A stretch of DNA of 64,000 nucleotides from Acetobacteraceae bacterium (GCA_025354865.1 JANXMB010000060.1:1-64000); one strand, 5' to 3'; counted from the stretch's first letter, positions 18,811 to 29,121 are shown. A program made the numbers and translations. Notes: generated by a model from the sequence alone, not told the origin.

Positions 18811-20076
18811 GTGACCCAAACTACGTTTGCGACCCTCGGCTTGGCCGAGGATCTTCAACGCGCGCTCGTTGCGCATAAATTCTCCATTCCCACGCCCATC
18901 CAGGAACAAGCGATCCCCGCCCTCCTCGCCAAGCGCGATCTGCTCGGCCTCGCGCAGACCGGCTCCGGCAAGACCGCCGCGTTCTCCCTGCCTTTGATGC
19001 AGCATCTGTCGGCGGAAAACGTCCGATCGATGGCGTTCGGCACGCGCGCGCTGATCCTGGCGCCGACCCGCGAACTGGCCCTGCAAATCGACGAAGCCAT
19101 TCGCACCTTCGGCAGCCAATCCCGCCTGCGCACTGTCGTCATCATCGGTGGCGCCAGCCGTTTCAAACAGGTCGAAGCCATGCGGCGCGGCGCGGATATC
19201 GTCATCGGCACCCCGGGCCGGGTCTGCGATCTGATGCAGACGCGCGAATTGAACCTGTCGAACGTGCGCCAGTTCGTGCTGGACGAAGCGGATCGGATGC
19301 TCGACCTCGGCTTCATTCGTGACATCCGCAAGATCGTTGCCGTGCTGCCGGCGCAACGCCAGTCCGCACTGTTCTCTGCCACCATGCCGTCGGAAGTCGC
19401 CACTCTGGCCAACGGCCTGCTGCGCGACCCCGTTCGGGTCGAGATCGAGCGGGTGGAAGCCACCGCGCCGAAGATCGACCAGACCGTCTACCATCTGGCG
19501 ATTTCCGGCAAACTGCCGCTGCTGGGCAGGCTGCTGGAAGACTCTGCGCTCAGCCGGGTGATCGTGTTCACCCGCACCAAGCACGGGGCCAACAAGGTTT
19601 GCGAAACCCTGGAAACGGCGGGACATCGTGCCAACGCCCTGCATGGCAATAAAAGCCAGCCGCAGCGCGAAAAAGCGCTCGACCAGTTTCGCTCCGGTCG
19701 CGCTCGGGTCCTCGTCGCCACCGATATCGCCGCGCGCGGGATCGATGTGACCGGCGTGACCCATGTCATCAACTACGACGTCCCGGTCGAGCCCGAGAGC
19801 TACGTCCATCGCATCGGCCGCACCGCGCGCGCCGGCGCTGCGGGCCACGCAATCACGTTCTGCGACGGATCGGAACGCGGCACGCTCCGCGCGATCGAGC
19901 GTCTGATCGGCGGACCGATCCCGGTGGCCGAGGGCAGCGGCCCGCCGCAACCGCAAACCGCGCCGATCGATCCGCGTCAAAATCGCAATCGCGGGCCCAA
20001 GCCCAACCAAGGGGCGAAGCCGGCGCAAGGCCAGCGGCGCCCTTACGTTCAGCGCGGCGTTCGCTCTGCGGCGTAA
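18811..20076 (+). CDS. DEAD/DEAH-box RNA helicase (RhlE-like), GTG start
   Basis: Q-motif FATLGL...PTPIQEQAIP, AQTGSGKT, PTRELA, DEAD, SAT, HRIGRTARAG; basic C-terminal tail. Confidence 0.95.
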   Translation: MTQTTFATLGLAEDLQRALVAHKFSIPTPIQEQAIPALLAKRDLLGLAQTGSGKTAAFSLPLMQHLSAENVRSMAFGTRALILAPTRELALQIDEAIRTFGSQSRLRTVVIIGGASRFKQVEAMRRGADIVIGTPGRVCDLMQTRELNLSNVRQFVLDEADRMLDLGFIRDIRKIVAVLPAQRQSALFSATMPSEVATLANGLLRDPVRVEIERVEATAPKIDQTVYHLAISGKLPLLGRLLEDSALSRVIVFTRTKHGANKVCETLETAGHRANALHGNKSQPQREKALDQFRSGRARVLVATDIAARGIDVTGVTHVINYDVPVEPESYVHRIGRTARAGAAGHAITFCDGSERGTLRAIERLIGGPIPVAEGSGPPQPQTAPIDPRQNRNRGPKPNQGAKPAQGQRRPYVQRGVRSAA

Positions 20077-20535
20077 ATGACGACGACCATCTACGTCGAT
20101 GGCGATGCCTGCCCGGTGCGGGAGGAGGTTTACAAAATCTCCGACCGCCTGGGTTTGCCGGTCTTCGTCGTCTCCAACGGCTCCCGGCCGATCCGCCCGA
20201 CGGGTCGGCCGCTGGTGCAACTCGTTACCGTCGAAGCCGGCGCCGATATCGCCGACGACTGGATCGCGGAACGGATCGAGCAGACCGATGTCTGCGTGAC
20301 GTCCGACATTCCGCTCGCGTCCCGCTGCCTGGCCAAATCGGCCCGCGCTTTAGCACCGAACGGCAAGGTCTGGACCGCCGACAATATCGGCAACGCGCTC
20401 GCCGGGCGCGCCGTGTCCCAGCATATGCGGGAACTCGGCATGGCGACCGGCGGCCCCGCCCCATTGACGAAACAAGACCGTTCCCGCTTCCTGAGCGCGC
20501 TGGACAGCGCCGTACAGGCGGCGAAACGGGGGTAA
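20077..20535 (+). CDS. YaiI/YqxD family protein (DUF188/UPF0178)
   Basis: MTTTIYVDGDACPVREEVYKISDRLGLPVFVVSNG...GADIADDWIAERIEQTDVCVTSDIPLA. Confidence 0.95.
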   Translation: MTTTIYVDGDACPVREEVYKISDRLGLPVFVVSNGSRPIRPTGRPLVQLVTVEAGADIADDWIAERIEQTDVCVTSDIPLASRCLAKSARALAPNGKVWTADNIGNALAGRAVSQHMRELGMATGGPAPLTKQDRSRFLSALDSAVQAAKRG

Positions 20536-20540
20536 ACGGC

Positions 20541-21248
20541 ATGGTTGACAAGGTTCTCGGCGTTCTCGGCGGCATGGGCCCGTTGGCCAGCGCCCAGTTC
20601 ATGCTCCGCCTGACCTTGCTGACCCAAGCCGATCGCGACCAGGATCATATCCCCGCAGTCCTGTGGTCCGACCCGAGGGTGCCGGATCGCACCCGTGGCA
20701 AACTATCCGGCGGCGCCGATCCCTTGCCCTGGCTGATCCGTGGGATCGAGGGTTTGAAGCAAGCCGGGGTGGGTGCGATCGCCATTCCTTGCAACACCGC
20801 GCACGGCTGGTATCGCGAAATGGCGGAGGCTGCGGCGATGCCGATCCTGCACATCGTCGATGCCGCCGCCACCGATCTGGCGCGTTTGGGAATCCGGCCG
20901 GGCAAGATCGGTCTGATGGGCACGGCCGCGACGCTGGCGATGCGGCTCTATCAGGAACAGCTGTCGGATCGGGGATGGACGTGCATCGTGCCGGACGACG
21001 AGCAAATGGCCCGCTATGTGACCCCGTCGATCGGCTTGGTGAAGGCCAATCGGGTGGCGGAGGCGTACGAACCCTTGGCCAAGGTCGCCAACGACCTCGC
21101 GGCGCGCGGTGCGACGGCGGTGGTGCTGGGTTGCACCGAAATCCCATTGGGTATTCAAGCGGGGCCGGCCGACGGCCTGCACGCCCCGGTTGTCGATACG
21201 ATCGATGCCTTGGCCCGCGCGTCTATCGAATGGGCGCGCGGGGGTTAG
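20541..21248 (+). CDS. Aspartate/glutamate racemase family protein
   Basis: VLGVLGGMGPLASAQFMLRLT...IAIPCNTAHGWYREM...VVLGCTEIPL. Confidence 0.94.
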   Translation: MVDKVLGVLGGMGPLASAQFMLRLTLLTQADRDQDHIPAVLWSDPRVPDRTRGKLSGGADPLPWLIRGIEGLKQAGVGAIAIPCNTAHGWYREMAEAAAMPILHIVDAAATDLARLGIRPGKIGLMGTAATLAMRLYQEQLSDRGWTCIVPDDEQMARYVTPSIGLVKANRVAEAYEPLAKVANDLAARGATAVVLGCTEIPLGIQAGPADGLHAPVVDTIDALARASIEWARGG

Positions 21249-21255
21249 GCGTCGA

Positions 21256-24200
21256 TCAGAAGTCCGTCTTCAAGCGCAGGAAGAAGGCGTTGTCGGTCGT
21301 GGTCTGACCGTAGGTGTAGTCGTAGACCGCGCTCAGGACGAACGGCCCTGCCTGCGAGATCGTCAGACCGGCACCGACATTGGCCAGATCGGCATCGCGT
21401 GCCGGGCCGGTCACGTTGAACGCGCCGCCCGATGGGAAGGACGCCGATGTCGTGATGCGGCTGGTGATCAGGTTACGCACGTAATAGGCGTGCACCTCGG
21501 GGGTGAAGGTCCAACCGGAGGTCTGGGTCAGCGGATAGGCGGCGCGACCGCCGAGCTTGAGCTGCATGACGTCGAGGTGTTGGTCCGCGACATTCAGGTT
21601 GAACAGCCCGGCACCGGACGTCCGGTGCGCGTCCACATCGAGGTGGATTTGCTGGAAGGTGACGTTCGGCGTCAACACCAGACCGGCCGCGTGCCAGTCG
21701 TAACCGCCGGTAATCTTCGTGCTGAACTGCACACCGGTATAATCCGAGTTACGCTGCGTGCCGAAGGCGCTGATATTTTCCTTGGTGTTGTACCAGTGGT
21801 AGCCGAAGGCACCGATGCCATCGACGAAGAACCCGTTCTGGAACCAGGTGGCATAGACGCCGGCCTGCGCGAGCAGATCGCCGGTTTTGTTGCCGGCCTG
21901 CAGGCCCGAGAAGCTGACATCGGTGTTCGACAGCGACAGCGCCACACCCAGGCGCATGTCGGGTCGGATCAGGGTGTCGGCACCCGCCGCTACACCGTAG
22001 GATGTCGCGGTAAAGCCGGCCACGCCTTCTTTGACGCCTTGGCTGAAGCTCTCGCCGAAGGGGCGCGCCCATGCGGTGAAGCCGCGTCCGGTTTCGTCGC
22101 CGGCAGACATGCCCTCGTTTTGCAGCAGGGCGTAGACGCGATTATCGACCGAGGTGGTCAGACCGCCATTGTTGGTCAGAGCCGAACTCAGGAGCGCTTG
22201 CGCGGTGCCGAGCTGCGACGGCTGCAATTGCGAGAAGAACAGGGTCTTTTGCGCCGGCGTCATGGCATTCAAGCTGTTCAGGATGGATTCGCCCGCCGAA
22301 CGGTTGTTCGCGAGGCTATCGATCAACCCTTGCAAGCCGCGAGCGGCATTCAATTCGTTTTGCAGACCCGTGCTGATCAGGCCTTGTCCGGTCCCGACGA
22401 CCGCAGCCTGATACGCGGTATCGATCTGTTGCGTGGAGGGGGCGGCGAAGCTGATCACCAAGGTGTTGGCGGCCTTCGACGCCAGCGGGTTTTGCAGCCA
22501 GGGATCGGCGCTGTCGCTGGATACGGTCGGGGTCGGCGAGAGCGTCAACGCACCGCCGGCGGACACCGCGACGAAGGATGTCAGGGTGCTGGGGCCGACG
22601 AAATGCAGCGCCACACCGGTGCCGGTGCTTGCGAAGCTCGCGCCGCCGCCGATGGTCAGCGACCCCGTGGTGTTGCCGGCGACGGTGACCCCGAGTTGTC
22701 CGGTCGTGCCCTGGTTGTAGCTGCCGGTAATGCCAGCGGCGTTCGTCCCAATGTTGAGCATGCCGAGATTGGAGACCACGCTCGCGCCGATGGTCCCGTT
22801 CAGCGCAACGGACCCGGGGGCCGCGATATTGAACGTGCCATTGTTGGTCATGGCGATCCCGCCGGAGCCGACGATCAGCGCCCCGGTGTTCAAATTGACC
22901 GTCCCGACCGTCGAGATCGTCGAGCCTGCCGCGATAGTACCACCCGACCCAAAGTTCATATTGACGGTGTTGGCGCCGTTATTGCCGACGATATTGCCGG
23001 TCAGCGTGCCGCCGTTCAGGTTGACGGTTTGCCCTGCGCCGGCGCTTTGCAACGCGATGCCCCCGACGACCGAGCCGTTGTTCGTGAACACGGTTGCGGC
23101 GGTGGAGACGGACAGGTCAATCGCGGTGCCGCTGCCATTCGCAGCCCCACCCTGGATCAGCCCGCTCGCGGCATTGGAAATCGTGCCCGACACTGTACCG
23201 CCGGCGGCGACACCGATGGCCGCCCCCCCGGTGGACAGCACGGTTCCGGTATTCGTCAGGCCGGCGACGGTGCCTCCGCTAACGATGGTCACACCGGAGC
23301 CAAGGCCCGTGATCAGGCCGCTATTGACGACCGAGCCGGTATTGCCCGCGACGCTCAGCCCCGTGCTACCGGCGCCGGTCCCGGACATTGTGCCGGTGTT
23401 GCCGATGCCAGCGACCGTTCCGGTGCTGGCGATGGTGACGCCGCCGCCGGGGCCGGTGATCAGGCCGCCGTTGGTGAGCGAGCCGCCATTGCCGACGACG
23501 GTCAACCCGAAGGTGCCGGCGCCCGTGCCAGACATGGTGCCGGTGTTGCCGATGCTGGCAACGGACCCGGTGCTGGCGATGGTGACGCCGCCGCCTGGGC
23601 CGGTGATCATGCCGCTATTGCTCAGCGCGCCGCCGCTGCCTGCAACGGTCAGGCCCGACGTGCCCACACCCGTGCCAGACATGGTGCCGGTATTGCCGAT
23701 GCCGGCGACGGTTCCGGTGCTGGCGATCGTAACGCCGCCGCCCAGACCAGTGATCAGGCCACCGTTGGTGAGCGAACCTGCGTTGCCTGCAACGGTCAGG
23801 CCCAACGCGCCCGCCCCGGTGCCAGACATGGTGCCGGTGTTGCCGATGCTGGCAAGCGTTCCCGTGCTGGCAATGGTGACGCCGCCACCCAGACCAGTGA
23901 TCAGGCCACCGTTCGTGAGCGAACCTCCGCTGCCTGCAACGGTCAGGCCCGACGCGCCCGCCCCGGTGCCCGACATGGTGCCGGTGTTGCCGATGCCGGC
24001 GACGGTTCCGGTGCTGGCGATGGTGACACCGCCGCCCAAGCCCACGATCGTGCCGCTATTGGTGAGCGACCCGGTATTGCCGGCGACGTTCACCGCCTGG
24101 CTGCCCGCCCCGGTGCCGGAGAGGGTGCCGCCGTTGACGATCGGACCGGTCGTTCCGGTGGTCGCAACATTGATCGCGCCACCCGGACCGGTGATCAGGC

Positions 24201-25995
24201 CGTTGTTGGTCAGTGTGCCGGTGTTGCCGGCGACATTCAAACCGTAAGTGCCGGGTCCGGTGGCGGCCAGGGTGCCGCCGCTGTTGTTGGTCAGGACGGT
24301 CAGCGAACCGCCGCTGAGGACCGTGACGCCCGAAGTCGTGCCTTGGAACAAGCCGGTATTAGTCAGGGTGCCGAGCGCGCCGCCGATCTTCAGGCCGGTG
24401 TCGGTGGCGATCACCGTCCCACCGGCGTTGTTCGTGAAGCTACCGATGTTGCCGCCGGTGAAGACGTTGACACCGACGCCATTGCTGCCGTTCGCGGCCA
24501 CCTGCCCGTTATTGACCAACCCGACGAGAATGCCGGACACGCCAAGGGCCGTGCCGTTCGAGCCGTTGGCAGAGATAGTGCCAGCCGCAGCGTTCGTCAC
24601 CGCCTGCACCAATCCGCCAGCGGCGATCGTCATACCCGTGCCGCCCGCGCCCGAAGCATCGACCGTCCCGGTGTTGGTGACGCTGAGCAGAGCGCCCGTC
24701 GGGCCGACGCTGACACCCGCGCCATTCGACCCGGTCGATTGGATCAAGCCGGTATTGCCCAAGGTGGTGACGGTGCCGACGATGCTCGCGCCGATGCCCG
24801 CGCTGCCGGTGGCCTGGATGGTGCCGCCCGTGTTGTTCAGGGTGCCGACGGAACCCGCCGACACGACCTTGAGGCTGGTGCCGCCTGCGCCACTGGTGAG
24901 AACCCGACCCTGGTTGGTCAATGTCGTCACATTGCCGGAGACGGCAATGCCGATGCCGAGACTGCCGGCCGAACCGATCGTGCCGGTCAATGCGTTGGTC
25001 AGGGTGCCCATGTTGCCGGTTGCGGCAACGCTAATACCGGTGCCGGAGACGCCGTCGGCAGTAATCTGCCCTTGGTTGTTAAGGCTCGACAGCGCGCCGG
25101 CAACGTTCACGGCAACAGCCGACGTGCCGTTCGCGATAATCGCCCCGGTCGCGGTGTTCACCAGGCTCGGCACGATCGCCGAGGTGCCGACATTGATCGC
25201 CATACCGCCATCGCCGGCCGCCGAAATGGTGCCCGCATTGCTGACGCTGCCGACCGACGTGGCGATGTTCAACCCGACGCCGTTGGTGCCGGTCGCGGTG
25301 ATGAGACCGGCCGCATTGTTGGTAATCGTGCCGACCGAACCGCCGGCCCCTGCCGTGCCGACGACCACGCCGGCGGCGGAACCGGTGATGGTACCCGTGT
25401 TACCGAGGCTGGCGATGGTGCCGCCGGCGACCACAACCGCCGAACCCAGGGGGCCCGCCGCCGCGATGGTGCCGCCCGTCTGGTTGGTCAAAGTGCCGAC
25501 CGAGCCGCTAGATACGACATTGACGGCGATGCCGGAGGCGCCGCCGGCGCGGACGATCGAGCTGTTGATCAAGCTGCCGATCCCGCCGGCCGCATTGATC
25601 GCCGTCCCCAGACTACCATTGGCCTGAATCAGCCCGGTGCCGGTGTTGGTGATCGTGCCCACCGACGTCGCGGTGACGACGCCGATCCCGATGCCGCCGG
25701 GATCCTGTTGCGACTGGATCGTTCCGTTATTGAGAATGAACGCCGCTGCCCCCGAACCCGTGGCTGCCGCCGGCTGGAACCCGGTCGCGGCGCCGGTGAT
25801 CGTCAGGCTGCCGGCCCCGGTCGTGGTCAGCGAATCGCCGGCGCCCAATGTGACGAATGTCGTTGTGCCAGACTGCGCCGTTGTGACAGTGGTCGCGGTT
25901 TGTGCCCGGGCATCGCCCAATCCGCCGGCCATCGCGAAACCCGCGACCGACGCCAAAAGGGCCGCACGGCGCGAAGAAAAATATGTCTGAGCCAA
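21256..25995 (-). CDS. Autotransporter outer-membrane beta-barrel protein with Gly/Thr/Asn-rich repetitive passenger
   Basis: Signal peptide MAQTYFSSRRAALLASVAGFAMAGGLGDARAQ; beta-helix-type repeats; C-terminal barrel from GRGFTAWARPFGESF... ending ...NAFFLRLKTDF (terminal Phe). Confidence 0.93.
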   Translation of the reverse strand: MAQTYFSSRRAALLASVAGFAMAGGLGDARAQTATTVTTAQSGTTTFVTLGAGDSLTTTGAGSLTITGAATGFQPAAATGSGAAAFILNNGTIQSQQDPGGIGIGVVTATSVGTITNTGTGLIQANGSLGTAINAAGGIGSLINSSIVRAGGASGIAVNVVSSGSVGTLTNQTGGTIAAAGPLGSAVVVAGGTIASLGNTGTITGSAAGVVVGTAGAGGSVGTITNNAAGLITATGTNGVGLNIATSVGSVSNAGTISAAGDGGMAINVGTSAIVPSLVNTATGAIIANGTSAVAVNVAGALSSLNNQGQITADGVSGTGISVAATGNMGTLTNALTGTIGSAGSLGIGIAVSGNVTTLTNQGRVLTSGAGGTSLKVVSAGSVGTLNNTGGTIQATGSAGIGASIVGTVTTLGNTGLIQSTGSNGAGVSVGPTGALLSVTNTGTVDASGAGGTGMTIAAGGLVQAVTNAAAGTISANGSNGTALGVSGILVGLVNNGQVAANGSNGVGVNVFTGGNIGSFTNNAGGTVIATDTGLKIGGALGTLTNTGLFQGTTSGVTVLSGGSLTVLTNNSGGTLAATGPGTYGLNVAGNTGTLTNNGLITGPGGAINVATTGTTGPIVNGGTLSGTGAGSQAVNVAGNTGSLTNSGTIVGLGGGVTIASTGTVAGIGNTGTMSGTGAGASGLTVAGSGGSLTNGGLITGLGGGVTIASTGTLASIGNTGTMSGTGAGALGLTVAGNAGSLTNGGLITGLGGGVTIASTGTVAGIGNTGTMSGTGVGTSGLTVAGSGGALSNSGMITGPGGGVTIASTGSVASIGNTGTMSGTGAGTFGLTVVGNGGSLTNGGLITGPGGGVTIASTGTVAGIGNTGTMSGTGAGSTGLSVAGNTGSVVNSGLITGLGSGVTIVSGGTVAGLTNTGTVLSTGGAAIGVAAGGTVSGTISNAASGLIQGGAANGSGTAIDLSVSTAATVFTNNGSVVGGIALQSAGAGQTVNLNGGTLTGNIVGNNGANTVNMNFGSGGTIAAGSTISTVGTVNLNTGALIVGSGGIAMTNNGTFNIAAPGSVALNGTIGASVVSNLGMLNIGTNAAGITGSYNQGTTGQLGVTVAGNTTGSLTIGGGASFASTGTGVALHFVGPSTLTSFVAVSAGGALTLSPTPTVSSDSADPWLQNPLASKAANTLVISFAAPSTQQIDTAYQAAVVGTGQGLISTGLQNELNAARGLQGLIDSLANNRSAGESILNSLNAMTPAQKTLFFSQLQPSQLGTAQALLSSALTNNGGLTTSVDNRVYALLQNEGMSAGDETGRGFTAWARPFGESFSQGVKEGVAGFTATSYGVAAGADTLIRPDMRLGVALSLSNTDVSFSGLQAGNKTGDLLAQAGVYATWFQNGFFVDGIGAFGYHWYNTKENISAFGTQRNSDYTGVQFSTKITGGYDWHAAGLVLTPNVTFQQIHLDVDAHRTSGAGLFNLNVADQHLDVMQLKLGGRAAYPLTQTSGWTFTPEVHAYYVRNLITSRITTSASFPSGGAFNVTGPARDADLANVGAGLTISQAGPFVLSAVYDYTYGQTTTDNAFFLRLKTDF
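23384..24118. repeat. Tandem 147-bp (49-aa) repeats in the autotransporter passenger, about five units
   Basis: gacatggtgccggt recurs at 23531, 23678, 23825 and 23972 (exactly 147 bp apart) plus a degenerate copy upstream; protein unit GTMSGTGAGxxGLTVAGxxGSLTNGGLITGLGGGVTIASTGTVAGIGNT. Confidence 0.92.
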
Positions 25996-26123
25996 AGAAT
26001 CGTCCCCCAGGAGGCAGCGCTTTGCGGATTATCTATGGTTCCGTTGCGGTTGTCCACCGGAAGTCCGCCAAAGCACCGGCTCTGTATCGCCCAGTGCTAC
26101 AAATGTCATGCATTGAACAGAAG

Positions 26124-26960
26124 TCAATTTCTGGAGACATCGGCCGGCGCGCAAGCCACCCGCTGCCCCAACAACGCCGGCCAACGCGCCGGCCACCCGT
26201 CGGCGTGGCCGACCTGCGACACAACCTCCGTCCTTATGCACTGCAATCGACGGAATCGCGATTCATACGATCGGGTAATATCCAGACCGACGACCGAATC
26301 TTCACCCCCAACAAAGTGCAATTGCGGTATAAATTGCAATCTATCGGTGTAGTCGGCTGGATTGAGGGAGCCGATAAGCGGCGTTGAACTCTGCCGAGAC
26401 GTCCAAGCAGCGGTATCGAGGTTCGCCGCAACCGTGCGCAGCGTCGCAACATCGTGTCGCCGCGCCGCGACCAGCGCCGCAACCGCCCCGCCGCCGGAAT
26501 ATCCGACCAATGCCACCGACTGCGCACCGCTGCGTGCCAAAAGCCGATCGACAGCCAGATCGGCACTCGCGATCGCCGGTTCGGCATAGCGCCCGGCGGT
26601 CCAATAGAACGGCTCGCATGCCGGGTCGGACCCCGCCTCAATATACTGACACGGGCGCGCCAGATAAGCGACCGAGGCCGAGGGGTCGCGGATCGCCAGT
26701 TCCAATGCGATCGGCGACCAAGGGGTCGGATCGTCCGACGGGCGCGTCCGGGTCGACCACGCATGGCCATCGCCCTCGATATAAACGTGCAGAACCGGAT
26801 CGGCGCCGAAGCGGGCATAGGCGACCAAATGGAACAAGCGGGTTTGGATATCCACCCGCTGCATACCAGCGGACGCCGCCAGACGCGCGGCGTTCGATCG
26901 CGCCTCTCGCCCATTAGCGCAGGCCGCGACGAGCAGGACGAGCCACAGCCGCAATAACAT
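26124..26960 (-). CDS. Alpha/beta-hydrolase-fold lipoprotein
   Basis: Lipobox-like MLLRLWLVLLVAACANG; VALVGYSGGGAVAALVAARR nucleophile elbow GYSGG. Confidence 0.78.
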   Translation of the reverse strand: MLLRLWLVLLVAACANGREARSNAARLAASAGMQRVDIQTRLFHLVAYARFGADPVLHVYIEGDGHAWSTRTRPSDDPTPWSPIALELAIRDPSASVAYLARPCQYIEAGSDPACEPFYWTAGRYAEPAIASADLAVDRLLARSGAQSVALVGYSGGGAVAALVAARRHDVATLRTVAANLDTAAWTSRQSSTPLIGSLNPADYTDRLQFIPQLHFVGGEDSVVGLDITRSYESRFRRLQCIRTEVVSQVGHADGWPARWPALLGQRVACAPADVSRN

Positions 26961-27027
26961 CGCGCCCGCCACCCGCACGCGCGCGCCACCACCCGGCTGG
27001 CGGGTGGCCAGACGCCGGGCCGGCGGC

Positions 27028-29058
27028 TCATTCGGATGGGCGATACGCATCGATCGTGGCCCGCACGGTGTTCGGCACCGGCACAACGGCATCGACGTGC
27101 TGCGCCAAAGCGGCGCGCATCGAGGCCACGCCGGCTTTCTCGGTCGCCGGATTGCCCAGGCGCGCGAGCCCTGTGTACCACTGGCACACACGATCGGCGG
27201 GGTGCATCGCATCGATCCGAGCGCACACGCCCTCGATCCGGGAAAACTGTTTGGTCAGGGCGAGGAAGGCCAGAAACGGCACCGCCACATCCGTCCGATC
27301 CGGCGCATGGGCGATCAGCCGCAGCACCGCCGGCTCCCACCGTGGCAGTTCCCGTTCGCGCAGCGGCGCGAGGGCGGTGTGCTCGTATTGGCCGATCAGA
27401 TCGTTGCGCAGGGCCAGGGTCAGGGCGCGCAACCGGGTGCCGGCGCGACCCGCGACCGCCCAGGTATCGACCTCATCGAGCATTCGCCCATACCACTGCG
27501 CTTGCTCCGGCGTGACGGGTTGGCCGGATTGCAGGTGCGCGCCGACGAAAGCGGCCTCATTCAACGCCAGCCACCACAGATGCACGCCACCGCGCCCACG
27601 ATCGGCGGGGAACCGACCGAAGATCGGAATTTCGGCCGGATTCTGCCGGCCCAGCGCCGCGAGCCGATCGCCGCCCGTGCGCGCGTCCTGCCAGGTCGCG
27701 ACCCCGCCCATGGCGAGCACAGCGATCGCCGCCAACCCCAGGAAGCGCATCCAACCGCCCATCGGCACCGGGATGGGCGATCGCAGAACGCTGGCCGGCG
27801 CGCTTGTTGCCGCGATCGCCAGCGCCAAAAACGGGAAGCAGAGCATGAACGGGAACCAGAAGCACAGCGATCCCACAATCAGAAACCAGCCGACGGCGGC
27901 GATGCCTAGCATCCGCCGGCGGGCACCCGCGACGATCGTGGCGAAGAACGTCAGATACAGCCCGCCGGAGATCGCGCCGCCGCCCAAAACAGCCTCGAAC
28001 ACATCGTTATGGACGTGGAACGCGCCGGCGCCGAGACCCTCCCAATTCGGGTTCCACACGCCGTCGACGAAGCCGCGCACCGAAGGCAGGTAATTGTGCC
28101 AATAGAGCACGTCGTTGAAACTGCCCCAACCGAAGCCGGTCAGCCAGGCCGCCGGCCGATCCTGCAAGCCAAGCAGGGCGGCCCAGATCAGCAACCCGCG
28201 GGAGCGGACGGAATAGAGCGGGTCCCAATCGCCATAGGCCATGGCGGCGGCGATGGTCGCGCAGGTCAGCAGCAACGCGCTGACCGGCATCCAGGCCAAG
28301 ATCCGCCGCGCCCGCGGAAGCGGCACGCCGCGCAGACCCAGCAATACGGCGGCGAGCAAGATCGGCGCGGCGAGGCACAGCAGCACGATCGCAGTTTTGT
28401 TGCCGGAGAAGGCGACCGGCACCAACCCCACCCCCACCGCCAACACCCCCATCCGCCACTCCGCTCGGCGGAACGCCCCGGCGACGATCAGCGCGACCGG
28501 CGGGCCGACGGTGCCAGCGTAGCCGGCATATTTCTCGGGCCTCCAGGGTGAGTCGGGCGGCAGCAGCGCGTCCAACCCGCCGATCGTCAGCGCTGCCAGG
28601 GCCGCTGCACCGACCATCGCGAGCCGCGCCATGCGGTAGGGCCACAGCGCCATCGTCAGCAGGGTCAGCATCGCCAGCGCCATGAAGCTGAACATACCCT
28701 GCCCGGTTTCCGGCGTGCCGAACCAGCTGCGGCCGGGGAAATCCTGCACCGCCGACACCAGTGCATTCCAGAGCAGGAACGCCAGCAGCACCTGGATGTG
28801 ACGACGCCCGAGCAGAAGGGCGATCGAATGGCCGGTGAGGTCGAGGGCGAACAAGCTCAGGCCCGCAGCAACCCCGACCGCCGCCAGCCCCACCGTCGTC
28901 GGTTCGGTTTGGAACCACACCCCGTAGGCGACGGGCGGCATTGCCAGCATGAAGAGAAAAAGCGAGGCCATCGCGACAGCCGTCCCGCAGGCGCGGGCGC
29001 AGACCGCTGGCAGGCGGCTGGGGTCGAAGCGGGTCGGAGCGGCGGTGTCGGACGGCAT
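27028..29058 (-). CDS. O-antigen ligase/PglL-like polytopic membrane protein
   Basis: About 12 TM segments, SGNKTAIVLL, large loop with GFGWGSFNDVLYWHNYLP...HVHNDVFEAVLGGG (Wzy_C-like), soluble C-terminal region. Confidence 0.7.
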   Translation of the reverse strand: MPSDTAAPTRFDPSRLPAVCARACGTAVAMASLFLFMLAMPPVAYGVWFQTEPTTVGLAAVGVAAGLSLFALDLTGHSIALLLGRRHIQVLLAFLLWNALVSAVQDFPGRSWFGTPETGQGMFSFMALAMLTLLTMALWPYRMARLAMVGAAALAALTIGGLDALLPPDSPWRPEKYAGYAGTVGPPVALIVAGAFRRAEWRMGVLAVGVGLVPVAFSGNKTAIVLLCLAAPILLAAVLLGLRGVPLPRARRILAWMPVSALLLTCATIAAAMAYGDWDPLYSVRSRGLLIWAALLGLQDRPAAWLTGFGWGSFNDVLYWHNYLPSVRGFVDGVWNPNWEGLGAGAFHVHNDVFEAVLGGGAISGGLYLTFFATIVAGARRRMLGIAAVGWFLIVGSLCFWFPFMLCFPFLALAIAATSAPASVLRSPIPVPMGGWMRFLGLAAIAVLAMGGVATWQDARTGGDRLAALGRQNPAEIPIFGRFPADRGRGGVHLWWLALNEAAFVGAHLQSGQPVTPEQAQWYGRMLDEVDTWAVAGRAGTRLRALTLALRNDLIGQYEHTALAPLRERELPRWEPAVLRLIAHAPDRTDVAVPFLAFLALTKQFSRIEGVCARIDAMHPADRVCQWYTGLARLGNPATEKAGVASMRAALAQHVDAVVPVPNTVRATIDAYRPSE

Positions 29059-29121
29059 CGGTGGCAGTATTCCTGTCTCGGCCGCCCATTTACGCCGGGA
29101 TTGCCGAGGCGGACAGCAGGA

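Noticed and set aside
18142-20076. Long ORF suggesting an N-terminal extension of the RNA helicase
   Set aside because: The upstream part overlaps the aldo/keto reductase in another frame; the helicase Q-motif begins after the GTG at 18811.
23384-24118. CRISPR-like periodic repeats
   Set aside because: 147-bp period, no short conserved repeat plus unique spacers, in frame inside the autotransporter, no cas genes.
21109-26352. 1747-aa plus-strand ORF
   Set aside because: Entirely antisense to the autotransporter. Stop-free because of repetitive, biased codon use on the other strand; Pro/Val/Arg-rich translation with no domain logic.
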